A stretch of DNA of 20,568 nt from DATGHS01 sp035307785 (GTDB lineage: Bacteria > Planctomycetota > Planctomycetia > Gemmatales > Gemmataceae): contig DATGHS010000056.1 in NCBI GenBank assembly GCA_035307785.1, positions 1 to 20,568 on the forward strand. Direction: 5' to 3'. Positions 12,807 through 20,228 of the stretch are shown here, in pieces. The notes beneath the pieces were generated by a model. It saw nothing but the letters and a program-made list of their open reading frames with translations, ran no database searches and was not told where the DNA came from. Position 1 is the first letter of the stretch; each line of letters begins with the position of its first letter. Made by a program: the position numbers and the translations under genes.

Positions 12807-13607
12807 CTACGGCAATTCCTTCGGCGGCCCCTTCCGTTCATCCTGGGGCAGAATCAAATAGTTGTAAATCAGCCCCGCCAGCACGGCGCCGAGCGTTGGG
12901 CCAATCCAAAACGGCGCATGGTCGGTCCACGGATGCTGCGATTGCAGCCCGGCGACTGTCGATTCCCAGATTACGAGCCCCAGCCAACGAGCCGGATTCA
13001 GGCAGGCCGATGTGTAGCTGAACGCAACCATTGTCTCGACGAAAATCAAGAGCCCGATCCACAAATACGACAGCCGATACACCGACTCGCCGGCATTGCG
13101 CCGAAAGCGCGGATCGAAGATAAAAGCGAACATGGCAAACACGAGCAAAAACGTCAGCAGCGTTTCAATGCCGATACCGGCAATCATCGTCGCTTGATCC
13201 ATGCCGCTGGTCGCAAACGCCGCCATATTCAGGTGCGGCGTGCCCATACGGGTAGACAGAAGCGCATTCTCGGAGAAGAAAAACAGCCCGCGAATTGCCA
13301 GCCCGGCCAAGACCCCGCCGATGAGTTGCACAACCAGGAAATGCGCGGCCCGCTTATGCTCGATGCGCTGAAAGGCCCAGAGCGTGATGGTGATGGCCGG
13401 ATTCAAAAATCCGCCGGAAAGCCGCAATGTGAGCGCCAGCGCCACCGCCCACGAAGCCCCCGCCACCAACGCGATGCCGATCTTACCATAGCCCGAATGC
13501 CCCGACAGGCTGGGAATACCATCCGCCAACACCGCGGCCGAGGTGAAGAACACCACCGCGAAGGTGCCGATCAATTCCGCCAGACTGGCGCGAAGGTTCG
13601 AATTCAT
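12807..13607 (-). CDS. Aquaporin / glycerol facilitator family channel (MIP)
   Basis: A 266-aa inner-membrane channel starting at ATG 13607. It has about six hydrophobic segments and the two half-helix signatures: GGFLNPAITITLW near residue 70 and ACLNPARWLG near residue 207, the second with the selectivity-filter Arg directly after NPA. Other marks are SLAELIGTFAVVFF at the N-terminus and APFWIGPTLGAVLAGLIYNYL in the last helix, both typical of the family. The C-terminus is a short charged tail. Family members pass water, glycerol or other small neutral solutes; the pore residues do not allow a firm choice here. No sensor or kinase is adjacent. Confidence 0.9.
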   Translation of the reverse strand: MNSNLRASLAELIGTFAVVFFTSAAVLADGIPSLSGHSGYGKIGIALVAGASWAVALALTLRLSGGFLNPAITITLWAFQRIEHKRAAHFLVVQLIGGVLAGLAIRGLFFFSENALLSTRMGTPHLNMAAFATSGMDQATMIAGIGIETLLTFLLVFAMFAFIFDPRFRRNAGESVYRLSYLWIGLLIFVETMVAFSYTSACLNPARWLGLVIWESTVAGLQSQHPWTDHAPFWIGPTLGAVLAGLIYNYLILPQDERKGPPKELP

Positions 13608-13718
13608 TCCGGGCCCCGAATTGCCGCTTGCGGTAAAGCAAGGAGATCCGCAACTTCGCCGTATCTATCCGGGTTGCAAGGACTTGTCAAGAGAGGGAAA
13701 GCGGGGCGAGTGCGTCTG

Positions 13719-13765
13719 CTCCCCCTCCCCGCTTCGGGGAGGGGGCTGGGGAGTGGGGTCGGAGG
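13719..13765 (+). repeat. GC-rich palindromic repeat, copy 1
   Basis: A perfect 10-bp stem CCCCCTCCCC (13721-13730) / GGGGAGGGGG (13736-13745) with loop GCTTC is followed by CTGGGGAGTGGGGTCGG. The same unit recurs inverted at 13825-13874, and a relaxed relative lies at 5340-5428. Confidence 0.8.
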
Positions 13766-13824
13766 CGAAACAATACTTCCCTGACATTTCTCGCTCGCCC
13801 CGGTTTGCTGCGAATCGAGTCTCT

Positions 13825-13874
13825 CCAACCGACCCCACCCCCGGCCCCTCCCCGAAGCGGGAAGGGGAGAATGG
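13825..13874 (-). repeat. GC-rich palindromic repeat, copy 2 (inverted)
   Basis: On the minus strand it reads TCTCCCCTTCCCGCTTCGGG and continues GGAGGGGCCGGGGGTGGGGT, nearly identical to copy 1 over about 45 bp. The two copies face each other across about 60 bp and could pair into a larger stem. Confidence 0.8.
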
Positions 13875-14519
13875 TTGCTCCTGCCCAATTCGAGGCGGGG
13901 GGAGGAGTCGAGCGAGCGTCATTTTCTCCCAGATATCCGTACCGCGCTGGCCCATCCGTGAGAATATTCCCCATGCCGTGGCCGCACACGCAAGCGATTT
14001 CGGAGGATGTTGGGCTGTTTATCGCGGGCTAAGATTACTGCAATTTTCCGAAGGTAGGCGCTTTGACATTCGCCAACCGGATCGTATCCTTCTGCGGCCA
14101 CGGGTTGTCGGCTGCGCGACGGCATTGCCCAGAAGCATGGCAAGGTGTCCCAAAGGTGTGCGAAAATGTCCCATTCATAAATAGCGGACGCGCCCAGCAG
14201 GAGACGACATACGAAAAAAAATGTCCCCCGCTCGCCGTGACCGCTTTTTGCCAGAACCGGCGCAGCCTGTTTTATTGTATCTTCTTTTTGTTAAACGAGT
14301 TGGGCGCAAAAATGAGAACAAGACAATTTGAAAACACCGGTCATTTTGTGTCGCGCCGTTACAAATCGCTGTCGCGATGGCAGGGAGCGGTTCGGACCAC
14401 AGAAGCCGCAGCTAGCGATTGCTCATCCTAACTGTTTGCAAGCAATATGGTTGCGTCCGATGGCCGGAAACCGGGTACAAGATTTGCTCATTCTCCGAGC
14501 AACGAAAGAGGTCCCCACC

Positions 14520-17126
14520 ATGAATATCGAACGCTTCACCGAACAGGCTCAGGAGGCTTTGCGTTCGGCCCAACAGCTGTCGCACAAATTCGGCCAGCAA
14601 GAGACCGAGGTCGAGCATCTGCTCCTGGCCTTGCTCGATCAAGACAACGGCCTGGCTGCTACGGTACTAGCAAAGGCCGGCATCTCGGTTGACGCCATCA
14701 AGATTCGCTTGCAGCAAGAAATCGAGCGGCTGCCCAAGGTCAGCGGCGGCAGCAACGACGACCGCTTCTATGTCGGCCCGCGGCTCAACAAGCTCCTCAA
14801 TCGCGTGGAAGAGGAAGCCAAACGCTGGAAAGACGACTTCATCTCCAACGACGTCGTCCTGCTTACAATTGCCGACAGCGACGGCCCGGCTGCCCGAATC
14901 CTCAAGGAATTCGGCGCTACGAAAGAGAAACTGCGTGAAACCATTCAAGCCATTCGGGGCCAGCAGCGGGTTACGTCGCAGAATCCGGAAGGCACGTTCC
15001 AGGCTCTGGAGAAATTTGGCCGCGATCTCACTCAACTGGCCCGCGACAACAAGCTCGACCCAGTGATCGGCCGCGACGATGAGATTCGCCGGGTGATTCA
15101 GGTTCTCTCCCGCCGCACCAAGAATAATCCAGTACTCATCGGCGAGCCTGGTGTGGGCAAAACGGCCATCGTGGAAGGCCTGGCGCTGCGCATCATCAAG
15201 GACGACGTTCCTGAAGGCCTGAAGGGCAAGCGCGTGGTGGCTCTCGACATGGGCGCTCTAATAGCCGGGGCCAAGTATCGCGGCGAATTCGAAGAGCGGC
15301 TCAAAGCCGTGTTGAAGGAAGTCACCTCGTCGCAGGGCGAGATCATTCTCTTCATCGATGAACTGCACACCGTGGTTGGGGCCGGCAAGGCGGAAGGCGC
15401 CATGGATGCCGGCAATTTGCTCAAGCCGATGCTGGCCCGTGGCGAACTCCACTGCATCGGCGCTACCACGCTCGACGAGTATCGCAAGCACATCGAAAAA
15501 GACGCGGCCCTGGAGCGCCGATTTCAGCCGGTCATGGTCGAACCGCCGTCGGTGGAAGACACGATTTCAATCCTCCGTGGCTTGCGCGAGCGCTACGAAG
15601 GCCATCACAAGGTGCGGATCAAAGACGCCGCTCTGGTGGCCGCTGCGGTGATGTCGAACCGCTACATTTCCGACCGCTTCCTGCCCGATAAGGCCATTGA
15701 CCTGGTAGATGAAGCGGCCGCCAAGCTTCGCACGCAGATCGATTCCAAGCCGACCGAACTCGATGAAGTGAACCGCCGGCTCATGCAACTGCGCATCGAG
15801 CGCGAAGCGCTGCGGAAAGAGACCGACCCGGCGTCGCGCGAGCGCCTGGCCAAAATTCAAAGTGAACTGGAGAAGCTCGAGGTTCAACACACGCAGTTGG
15901 AAGAGCAGTGGAAGGCGGAAAAGCAATCGGCCGCAAAGATTCCGGAATTGCAAAAGCAACTTGAAGGATTGCGGATTGAACTGGATCGTGCCAAAGCAGC
16001 CTTCGATTATGGCAAGGCCGGCGAGTTGGAATATGGCCGCATTCCGCAATTGGAAGCACAGATTCAGCAAGCGAAGGAAGCCGCGGCCAAGACCGCCACC
16101 GCTCGCCGGCTGGTGAAAGATGAAGTCGATGAGGAAGACATTGCCGAGGTGGTCAGCCGCTGGACCGGTGTCCCGGTTTCCAAGCTGCTCGAAGGCGAAA
16201 AACAGAAGTTGCTGCATCTGGCCGAGGAGTTGCACCAGCGCGTGATCGGCCAGGACGAAGCCGTGGACGCGGTGGCCGACGCCGTCATGCGGGCCCGGGC
16301 CGGCATGAAGGACCCCAATCGGCCCATCGGTTCCTTCATCTTCCTGGGGCCGACCGGCGTCGGCAAGACGGAACTGGCTCGCGCCCTGGCCGAGTTTCTG
16401 TTCGACGACGAACGTGCCATGATCCGAATCGACATGTCGGAGTATCAGGAGAAGCACACCGTCTCGCGGCTGCTGGGCGCGCCGCCGGGGTACATTGGCT
16501 TTGAGGAAGGCGGGCAACTCACGGAAGCGGTCCGCCGCCGGCCTTACTGCGTGCTGCTGTTCGACGAAATCGAAAAGGCGCATCCGGATGTGTTCAACAC
16601 GCTGTTGCAACTACTCGACGACGGCCGGCTGACGGACGGCCAGGGCCGCACGGTCGATTTCAAGAACACCATTGTCATCATGACGTCCAACATCGGCAGC
16701 CAACGGATTTTGCAATACAAGGGCTCGTTTATCGGCGAAGTGTACGACCGCATGAAGGAAGCGGTGCTCGACGAGATGCGGAAAGCTTTCCGGCCCGAAT
16801 TCCTCAACCGTGTCGACGAGATCATCGTTTTCCACGCTCTGAGCGAAGAGGACTTGAAGAAGATCGTCTCCATCCAGTTGCAAAACATGCAGAAGCGCTT
16901 GACGGAGCGGCGCATTCATCTCGAGGTGACCGATGCGGCCAAAACCCACCTGGTGCGCATAGGCTACGAACCAAGTTACGGCGCCCGGCCGCTCAAGCGC
17001 GTGTTGCAGCGGGAAGTCGAAACCACGCTGGCGCGGAAACTCCTTTCCGGCGAGATCCGCGACGGGCAAACGGTGGTCGTCGACTACGACGAGAAGAGCG
17101 GGGAACTCACGTTCAAGGCGAAGTAA
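14520..17126 (+). CDS. clpB: ATP-dependent disaggregase ClpB
   Basis: An 868-aa cytoplasmic Hsp100 chaperone, a normal family length. ATG 14520 (GAGG 8 nt upstream) begins the N-domain MNIERFTEQAQEALRSAQQL; a longer frame to 14328 has no support. Order: N-domain to about 145; AAA-1 with Walker A GEPGVGKT at 208-215 and Walker B ILFIDELHT; the coiled-coil middle domain at about 415-535, full length as in ClpB and unlike ClpA or ClpC; AAA-2 with Walker A GPTGVGKT at 610-617 and LLFDEIEKAHPDVF; and a C-terminal D2-small domain ending VVVDYDEKSGELTFKAK. No ClpP-binding IGF/L loop is evident, in keeping with a disaggregase that works with DnaK. It is a single-gene unit; heat-shock control is expected, but I could not identify a heat-shock promoter or CIRCE site. 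Confidence 0.97.
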   Translation: MNIERFTEQAQEALRSAQQLSHKFGQQETEVEHLLLALLDQDNGLAATVLAKAGISVDAIKIRLQQEIERLPKVSGGSNDDRFYVGPRLNKLLNRVEEEAKRWKDDFISNDVVLLTIADSDGPAARILKEFGATKEKLRETIQAIRGQQRVTSQNPEGTFQALEKFGRDLTQLARDNKLDPVIGRDDEIRRVIQVLSRRTKNNPVLIGEPGVGKTAIVEGLALRIIKDDVPEGLKGKRVVALDMGALIAGAKYRGEFEERLKAVLKEVTSSQGEIILFIDELHTVVGAGKAEGAMDAGNLLKPMLARGELHCIGATTLDEYRKHIEKDAALERRFQPVMVEPPSVEDTISILRGLRERYEGHHKVRIKDAALVAAAVMSNRYISDRFLPDKAIDLVDEAAAKLRTQIDSKPTELDEVNRRLMQLRIEREALRKETDPASRERLAKIQSELEKLEVQHTQLEEQWKAEKQSAAKIPELQKQLEGLRIELDRAKAAFDYGKAGELEYGRIPQLEAQIQQAKEAAAKTATARRLVKDEVDEEDIAEVVSRWTGVPVSKLLEGEKQKLLHLAEELHQRVIGQDEAVDAVADAVMRARAGMKDPNRPIGSFIFLGPTGVGKTELARALAEFLFDDERAMIRIDMSEYQEKHTVSRLLGAPPGYIGFEEGGQLTEAVRRRPYCVLLFDEIEKAHPDVFNTLLQLLDDGRLTDGQGRTVDFKNTIVIMTSNIGSQRILQYKGSFIGEVYDRMKEAVLDEMRKAFRPEFLNRVDEIIVFHALSEEDLKKIVSIQLQNMQKRLTERRIHLEVTDAAKTHLVRIGYEPSYGARPLKRVLQREVETTLARKLLSGEIRDGQTVVVDYDEKSGELTFKAK

Positions 17127-17134
17127 ACCGAAAG

Positions 17135-17164
17135 CCGCTTGCGGCGCTGCAAGGCCGCAAGTGG
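17135..17164. terminator. Hairpin between convergent clpB and haemoglobin genes
   Basis: CCGCTTGCGGC (17135-17145) pairs with GCCGCAAGTGG (17154-17164), 11 bp with one G-U, and an 8-nt loop. It fills the 46-bp gap between two convergent stops. It lacks a U tract, so it may stop transcription weakly in both directions or protect 3' ends. Confidence 0.5.
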
Positions 17165-17172
17165 CAATTGAG

Positions 17173-18012
17173 TCACTTCATCTCCACGATGTCTTTCTTC
17201 GTTGTTGCGACGATCCGCACCAGCTCGTCGATCTCCTTCTGCGGCACTTTGAACTTCTTCAGCGTATCGATCAGGTGGCCGGCCATCGCGTTGAATTCCG
17301 ATTCGGTGATGCCCATGCCCACGTGGACCGTTTTCATATCGCGGCCGGTGTACTTGACTGGCCCGCCGGTGGCCTGGCTCACGAACTCCACGATCAGCTG
17401 TTCCAAATGCGCCAGGCCTTTTTCGTCGACCTTGTATTTGCCGCTGCGGTTCAGGTTCACCTTCGGATCCTTGGCGGAAACGGCGATCAGCTCCTTCACC
17501 ACGGCCCGCACGGCTGGTTCACCGCCGAGGCGATCCCAGAGCGACTTGCCGCCGGCGCTCATCATCTTGTCGCCGGTCTTGCCTTCAGGCTTTGGCGCTG
17601 GCGCCAGTTCCGGCTTCGGGCCAGGCCGGGAGGCCACGATGTCTTTACGGAGCACTTTCAGGATTTCGTCCATGCCGGCCCGCAGCGTGAAGGCTTTTTC
17701 GGCCATGCCGCGTTCGCTTTCGGCCGCTTTGAGCCTGTCGGCGACGAATTTTTGCAATTCGGGCCGGTGGTCGAGCAGCGGTCCGGCTGTCTTCAATGCG
17801 GCCTCAAACAATCGGTAGCAGCCGGCCTCGTCACCGCGTTCGTTGTAAAGGCGGACGCCCTCTTTAGTGACGTCGTAAATGGAATCGTAGAGCCGCTGGT
17901 CGAGGTCCTTGCGTGCCAGCGGGCCCGCCGGGGCATCGGCAGCGCGAGTGCTGTCAGCCAAGGTCAGAATGACAACGAATGCAGCAGTACAAGGTCCAAC
18001 AATTGCCCTCAT
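17173..18012 (-). CDS. Exported protein with a C-terminal truncated haemoglobin (group I) domain
   Basis: A 279-aa protein starting at ATG 18012 (GAGG 8 nt upstream). A Sec signal peptide covers residues 1-24, with likely cleavage after STRA. Residues 35-125 form a helical domain I cannot name (DLDQRLYDSIYDVTKEGV, then FEAALKTAGPLL). A Pro-rich linker runs at 130-145. Residues 157-279 are a 2-over-2 globin: SLWDRLGGEPAVRAVV, QATGGPVKYTGRDMKTVH with the proximal haem His230, then GMGITESEFNAMAGHL and KFKVPQKE. In typical group I globins Phe-Tyr follow AVV(x)xF in helix B; here the spot reads ELIAV, so the distal Tyr appears missing. The role could be O2, NO or redox chemistry in the periplasm, or another haem task; this is inferred. 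Confidence 0.85.
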   Translation of the reverse strand: MRAIVGPCTAAFVVILTLADSTRAADAPAGPLARKDLDQRLYDSIYDVTKEGVRLYNERGDEAGCYRLFEAALKTAGPLLDHRPELQKFVADRLKAAESERGMAEKAFTLRAGMDEILKVLRKDIVASRPGPKPELAPAPKPEGKTGDKMMSAGGKSLWDRLGGEPAVRAVVKELIAVSAKDPKVNLNRSGKYKVDEKGLAHLEQLIVEFVSQATGGPVKYTGRDMKTVHVGMGITESEFNAMAGHLIDTLKKFKVPQKEIDELVRIVATTKKDIVEMK

Positions 18013-18042
18013 GGTTGCAACCTCACGGAGTTGTAGTCATGG

Positions 18043-18072
18043 AAAGCCCAGAGACTTCCGTCCCTGGGCTTT
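18043..18072 (-). promoter_or_regulatory. 5' leader hairpin of the haemoglobin gene
   Basis: AAAGCCCAG (18043-18051) and CTGGGCTTT (18064-18072) form a perfect 9-bp stem with a 12-nt loop, 30 bp upstream of the start codon on the minus strand. No U tract follows in that direction. It could be a leader structure, or an operator in DNA form. Confidence 0.4.
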
Positions 18073-18295
18073 GGTATATGCTCGGTTTGCTTAAGCGGAA
18101 ACACCGGGTGCCGTCTTTGACGATTATGCGGCCGGTAACGGTTATAGAAGCTGGAGAAATGGCGGCGAGCGTAGGCCCGGAACGTCCCGCAGAAAGCGAA
18201 ATTCCTGCTTGCCTTCGGGCAACCGACCGATATATATTTTCTGCAACTTCCTAAGACGCGATGGAAGTGTCATACTTTATGTGAGGTGGTCGATC

Positions 18296-18478
18296 ATGTC
18301 GAGTGCGGTAATGGCGGAGGTGGACTTAATAGAAGAGCTCAAGCTCCGCCGCTGGGCGCGGGAAAACTATGTGCCGTGCGAAGAACGGAACCGCTACTGG
18401 CACCCCGTCATCCTGGAGGAAATGGTTCGCAAGGATGAGGAAGTCGAGCCCGAGGAAGTCCTGGTTGAGGCTTCCTGA
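18296..18478 (+). CDS. Small conserved-type protein, 60 aa
   Basis: Starts at ATG 18296 with GAGGTGG about 7-9 nt upstream. The product is highly charged and mostly helical: VDLIEELKLRRWARENYV, PCEERNRYWHPVILEEMVRKD, and an acidic end EEVEPEEVLVEAS. I recall similar short proteins with a LRRWAR-NYV-P and WHPVVLDEM pattern in planctomycete genomes, but the function is unknown to me. No signal peptide, metal motif or HTH is visible. A strong ribosome site and its own perfect terminator 30 bp downstream show that this is a real, independently terminated gene. Confidence 0.75.
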   Translation: MSSAVMAEVDLIEELKLRRWARENYVPCEERNRYWHPVILEEMVRKDEEVEPEEVLVEAS

Positions 18479-18510
18479 GACACGAGCAACGCCCAAACCG
18501 GCTCCCGTAT

Positions 18511-18551
18511 GAGGCGGCGATCGAACGAGGATCGCCGCCTCGCCGTTTTTT
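18511..18551 (+). terminator. Rho-independent terminator
   Basis: A perfect 12-bp stem GAGGCGGCGATC (18511-18522) / GATCGCCGCCTC (18530-18541) with a 7-nt loop is followed by GCCG and TTTTTT (18546-18551). It ends the transcript of the 60-aa gene. Confidence 0.93.
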
Positions 18552-18571
18552 ATTGGCTCTCGGACATCAGT

Positions 18572-18650
18572 AAACCACTGATTACACGGATAACTTAGAC
18601 AACTTACCGTCAGTTATTCTTATCTGTGCTATCGGTGTTATCCGTGGTTT
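18572..18650. repeat. Inverted array of 9-bp units
   Basis: Right side: three tandem 9-mers TTATCTGTG, CTATCGGTG, TTATCCGTG at 18620-18646, then GTTT. Left side, on the opposite strand: TTATCCGTG (18585-18593), TAATCAGTG (18576-18584), then GTTTA. The arms face each other across about 26 bp. The phrase resembles a short intergenic repeat I recall from other planctomycete and environmental genomes. It sits between the terminator and the RdgC-like gene. Confidence 0.75.
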
Positions 18651-18681
18651 CTTCTCTTTTCGCACGTAGAAAGACTCTCGC

Positions 18682-19842
18682 ATGGGCTTCCTGTCCGGCC
18701 GCGTGACCTTCTCGCGTTTGCGTGTTGCTCCGCCCGGCCCCGGCATTTTTGGTCCCGATCATCTCAAAGCGCTCTCGGCGCATGCGGCGGGAAAGCAACG
18801 GATTGCCGCGGCCGACGGCATCGAGGTTGGTTGGGCCGCAGGCGATCACATTCTCGACACGCGCTTCGACCTGGCCAAAAACATCATCAATGACGCGCTG
18901 CTGTTCGCGATGCGCGTCGATACGCAGAAACTGCCGGCCGATCTTCAGCGCGCCTATTTTCAAATCGAGTTGGAAGCGCTGGTGGGTTCGGATCCTGAAG
19001 CTAAGCCAAGTTCCCGCCAGAAGAAGGAAGCCAAGGAGGCGGCAATGGCCCGGCTGGATCAGGAAGCGAAGGATGGTCGATTCGTTAAACGCAAACACAT
19101 TCCAGTGATGTGGGATGCAAAATCGAACGAGTTGCTGGTTGGCTCAACCTCGGCCACCGCCATCGAGCAGATGCAATCGCTTTTCGAGCGCTCCTTCGAC
19201 ATCGGTTTCGAGGCCGTCACGGCCGGCCGCTTGGCTTATCGACTGGCCGAGATGCGCAAACAGACGCGGAATGTGGACGACGCGGCCCCTTCGGTATTCG
19301 TTCCTGGTTTCAGCCCTGCCGATGTGGCGTGGATTCCCGACCAAGACAGCCGGGATTTCTTGGGCAACGAGTTTCTGCTCTGGCTCTGGTATATCCTGGA
19401 GCGCGACGAGGGCGAAATCAAACTTGCCGATGACTCGGTTGCAACAGTGTTATTGTCGCGCAGCCTCACCTTGGAATGTCCTCGCGGCCAAACGGGGCAT
19501 GAAACGATTTCTTCCGAAGGGCCAACTCGATTGCCCGAATCTCGCCGGGCAATTCGGGCCGGGAAATTGCCGAGGAAAATGGGGATGACCATTGTTCGCC
19601 ACGATTCGCAGTACGACTTGGCGCTGCAAGCGGAAATCCTGGCGGTAGGCAGCGCACGCTTACCGCCGCCGGAAGAAGAACAAGTGCGTCCACGCCACGA
19701 AGCGCGAATCGACCAGATTCGCCATCTTATCGAAACTCTCGATCTGCTATACGATGCGTTCGGCCAGGTTCGCTGCAGTGAGCAATGGAGCAAGGAACTG
19801 GGCAAGATTCAGAAGTGGCTCACCACGGAGAAGTCCGGCTAA
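18682..19842 (+). CDS. RdgC-like recombination-associated protein
   Basis: A 386-aa soluble protein from ATG 18682; the ribosome site is weak (AGAAAGA). It starts with GFLSGRVTFSRLRV, has a basic and acidic helix-rich middle (PSSRQKKEAKEAAMARLDQEAKDG, in pieces, around residues 113-135) followed by KRKHIPVMWDAKSNELLVGSTS, and then has DFLGNEFLLWLWYILERDEG near residue 240. RdgC proteins carry a matching F-L-T-W-L-W helix before a variable C-terminal region, and planctomycete proteins of this build are annotated as RdgC. E. coli RdgC is 303 aa, binds DNA as a ring and tempers RecA. The identity here is from pattern memory and should be read as probable. No recombination gene is adjacent. Confidence 0.6.
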   Translation: MGFLSGRVTFSRLRVAPPGPGIFGPDHLKALSAHAAGKQRIAAADGIEVGWAAGDHILDTRFDLAKNIINDALLFAMRVDTQKLPADLQRAYFQIELEALVGSDPEAKPSSRQKKEAKEAAMARLDQEAKDGRFVKRKHIPVMWDAKSNELLVGSTSATAIEQMQSLFERSFDIGFEAVTAGRLAYRLAEMRKQTRNVDDAAPSVFVPGFSPADVAWIPDQDSRDFLGNEFLLWLWYILERDEGEIKLADDSVATVLLSRSLTLECPRGQTGHETISSEGPTRLPESRRAIRAGKLPRKMGMTIVRHDSQYDLALQAEILAVGSARLPPPEEEQVRPRHEARIDQIRHLIETLDLLYDAFGQVRCSEQWSKELGKIQKWLTTEKSG

Positions 19843-19866
19843 GCTGCCAACCGCTGTCGGTTGTAC

Positions 19867-19895
19867 TTGACACAAACTTTAGGAAAAGTTATCCG
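19867..19895 (+). promoter_or_regulatory. Candidate sigma-70-type promoter
   Basis: A consensus TTGACA (19867-19872) is followed after 17 bp by TATCCG (19890-19895). The start point would be near 19902, giving a leader of about 50 nt for the lipoprotein at 19951. The -35 box is perfect and the -10 box is weak. Confidence 0.4.
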
Positions 19896-19950
19896 GCCCG
19901 CGCTTTTCCAAACCGATAGTAGATATCGAGGAATGAGAGGGGGCGGAGCA

Positions 19951-20223
19951 ATGTTTCACAGAAAGTGGTGGGTCGGAATGGCGCTGATTTCGGCAATGAT
20001 GGGCGCAAGCCTGACAACGGGTTCAGGCTGCAAGCTGGTCGAAGACCGGCAGCGCGAACGCGAGAAGGAACGCGAATGGGAGCGGGAACAGGCGCAGATG
20101 CGCTATCAGCGACCGAATAATTGCTGCCCGAACCCGTGCGCGAATCCATGCGCTGGCGGCGTTTATCCGATGTCGGGCTATTCGCAGTCTTCGACTCCGT
20201 TTGATCCATGCGCTTGCCGGTGA
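19951..20223 (+). CDS. Cys-rich small lipoprotein
   Basis: A 90-aa protein. ATG 19951 is chosen because it begins a proper lipoprotein signal (FHRKWWVGMALISAMMGASL, then TTGSGC with Cys27 as the lipid site) and a GAGGGGG run lies upstream; the frame is open from 19861, and ATG 19933 is another option. After the lipid site comes a highly charged helix built of ER/EK pairs (EDRQREREKEREWEREQ), probably a coiled coil. A tail with six further Cys follows, including NCCPNPCANPCAGG and a final CACR. Such tails may bind metal or form disulfides on the cell surface. It has no recognised family and is convergent with the membrane protein, with only 5 bp between the stops. Confidence 0.65.
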   Translation: MFHRKWWVGMALISAMMGASLTTGSGCKLVEDRQREREKEREWEREQAQMRYQRPNNCCPNPCANPCAGGVYPMSGYSQSSTPFDPCACR

Positions 20224-20228
20224 GCGGC

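Larger units (their letters stand above)
13608..14519. other. Gene-free stretch between aquaporin and clpB
   Basis: This 912-bp region separates two divergent genes. I see no convincing protein gene: open frames here run through repeats and lack ribosome sites and recognisable motifs. It holds two inverted copies of a GC-rich repeat (13719 and 13825) and three TGTCCC words at 14146, 14167 and 14222. An AT-richer stretch at about 14265-14345 could hold the clpB promoter. No CIRCE inverted repeat was found upstream of clpB. Confidence 0.6.

Noticed and set aside
12918..13784. Open frame of 288 aa antisense to the aquaporin
   Set aside because: Antisense to a gene with both NPA motifs, and rich in Arg/Gln/Pro as expected of a shadow.
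13543..14184. Open frame of 213 aa in the aquaporin-clpB gap
   Set aside because: It starts inside the aquaporin gene, runs through both GC-rich repeats, and shows no domain.
14230..14519. CIRCE or other heat-shock operator before clpB
   Set aside because: No TTAGCACTC-N9-GAGTGCTAA or close relative was found on reading the region.
15567..16610. Long open frame (347 aa) antisense to clpB
   Set aside because: It mirrors the codon structure of ClpB, has no recognisable motif or ribosome site, and lies wholly inside a certain gene.
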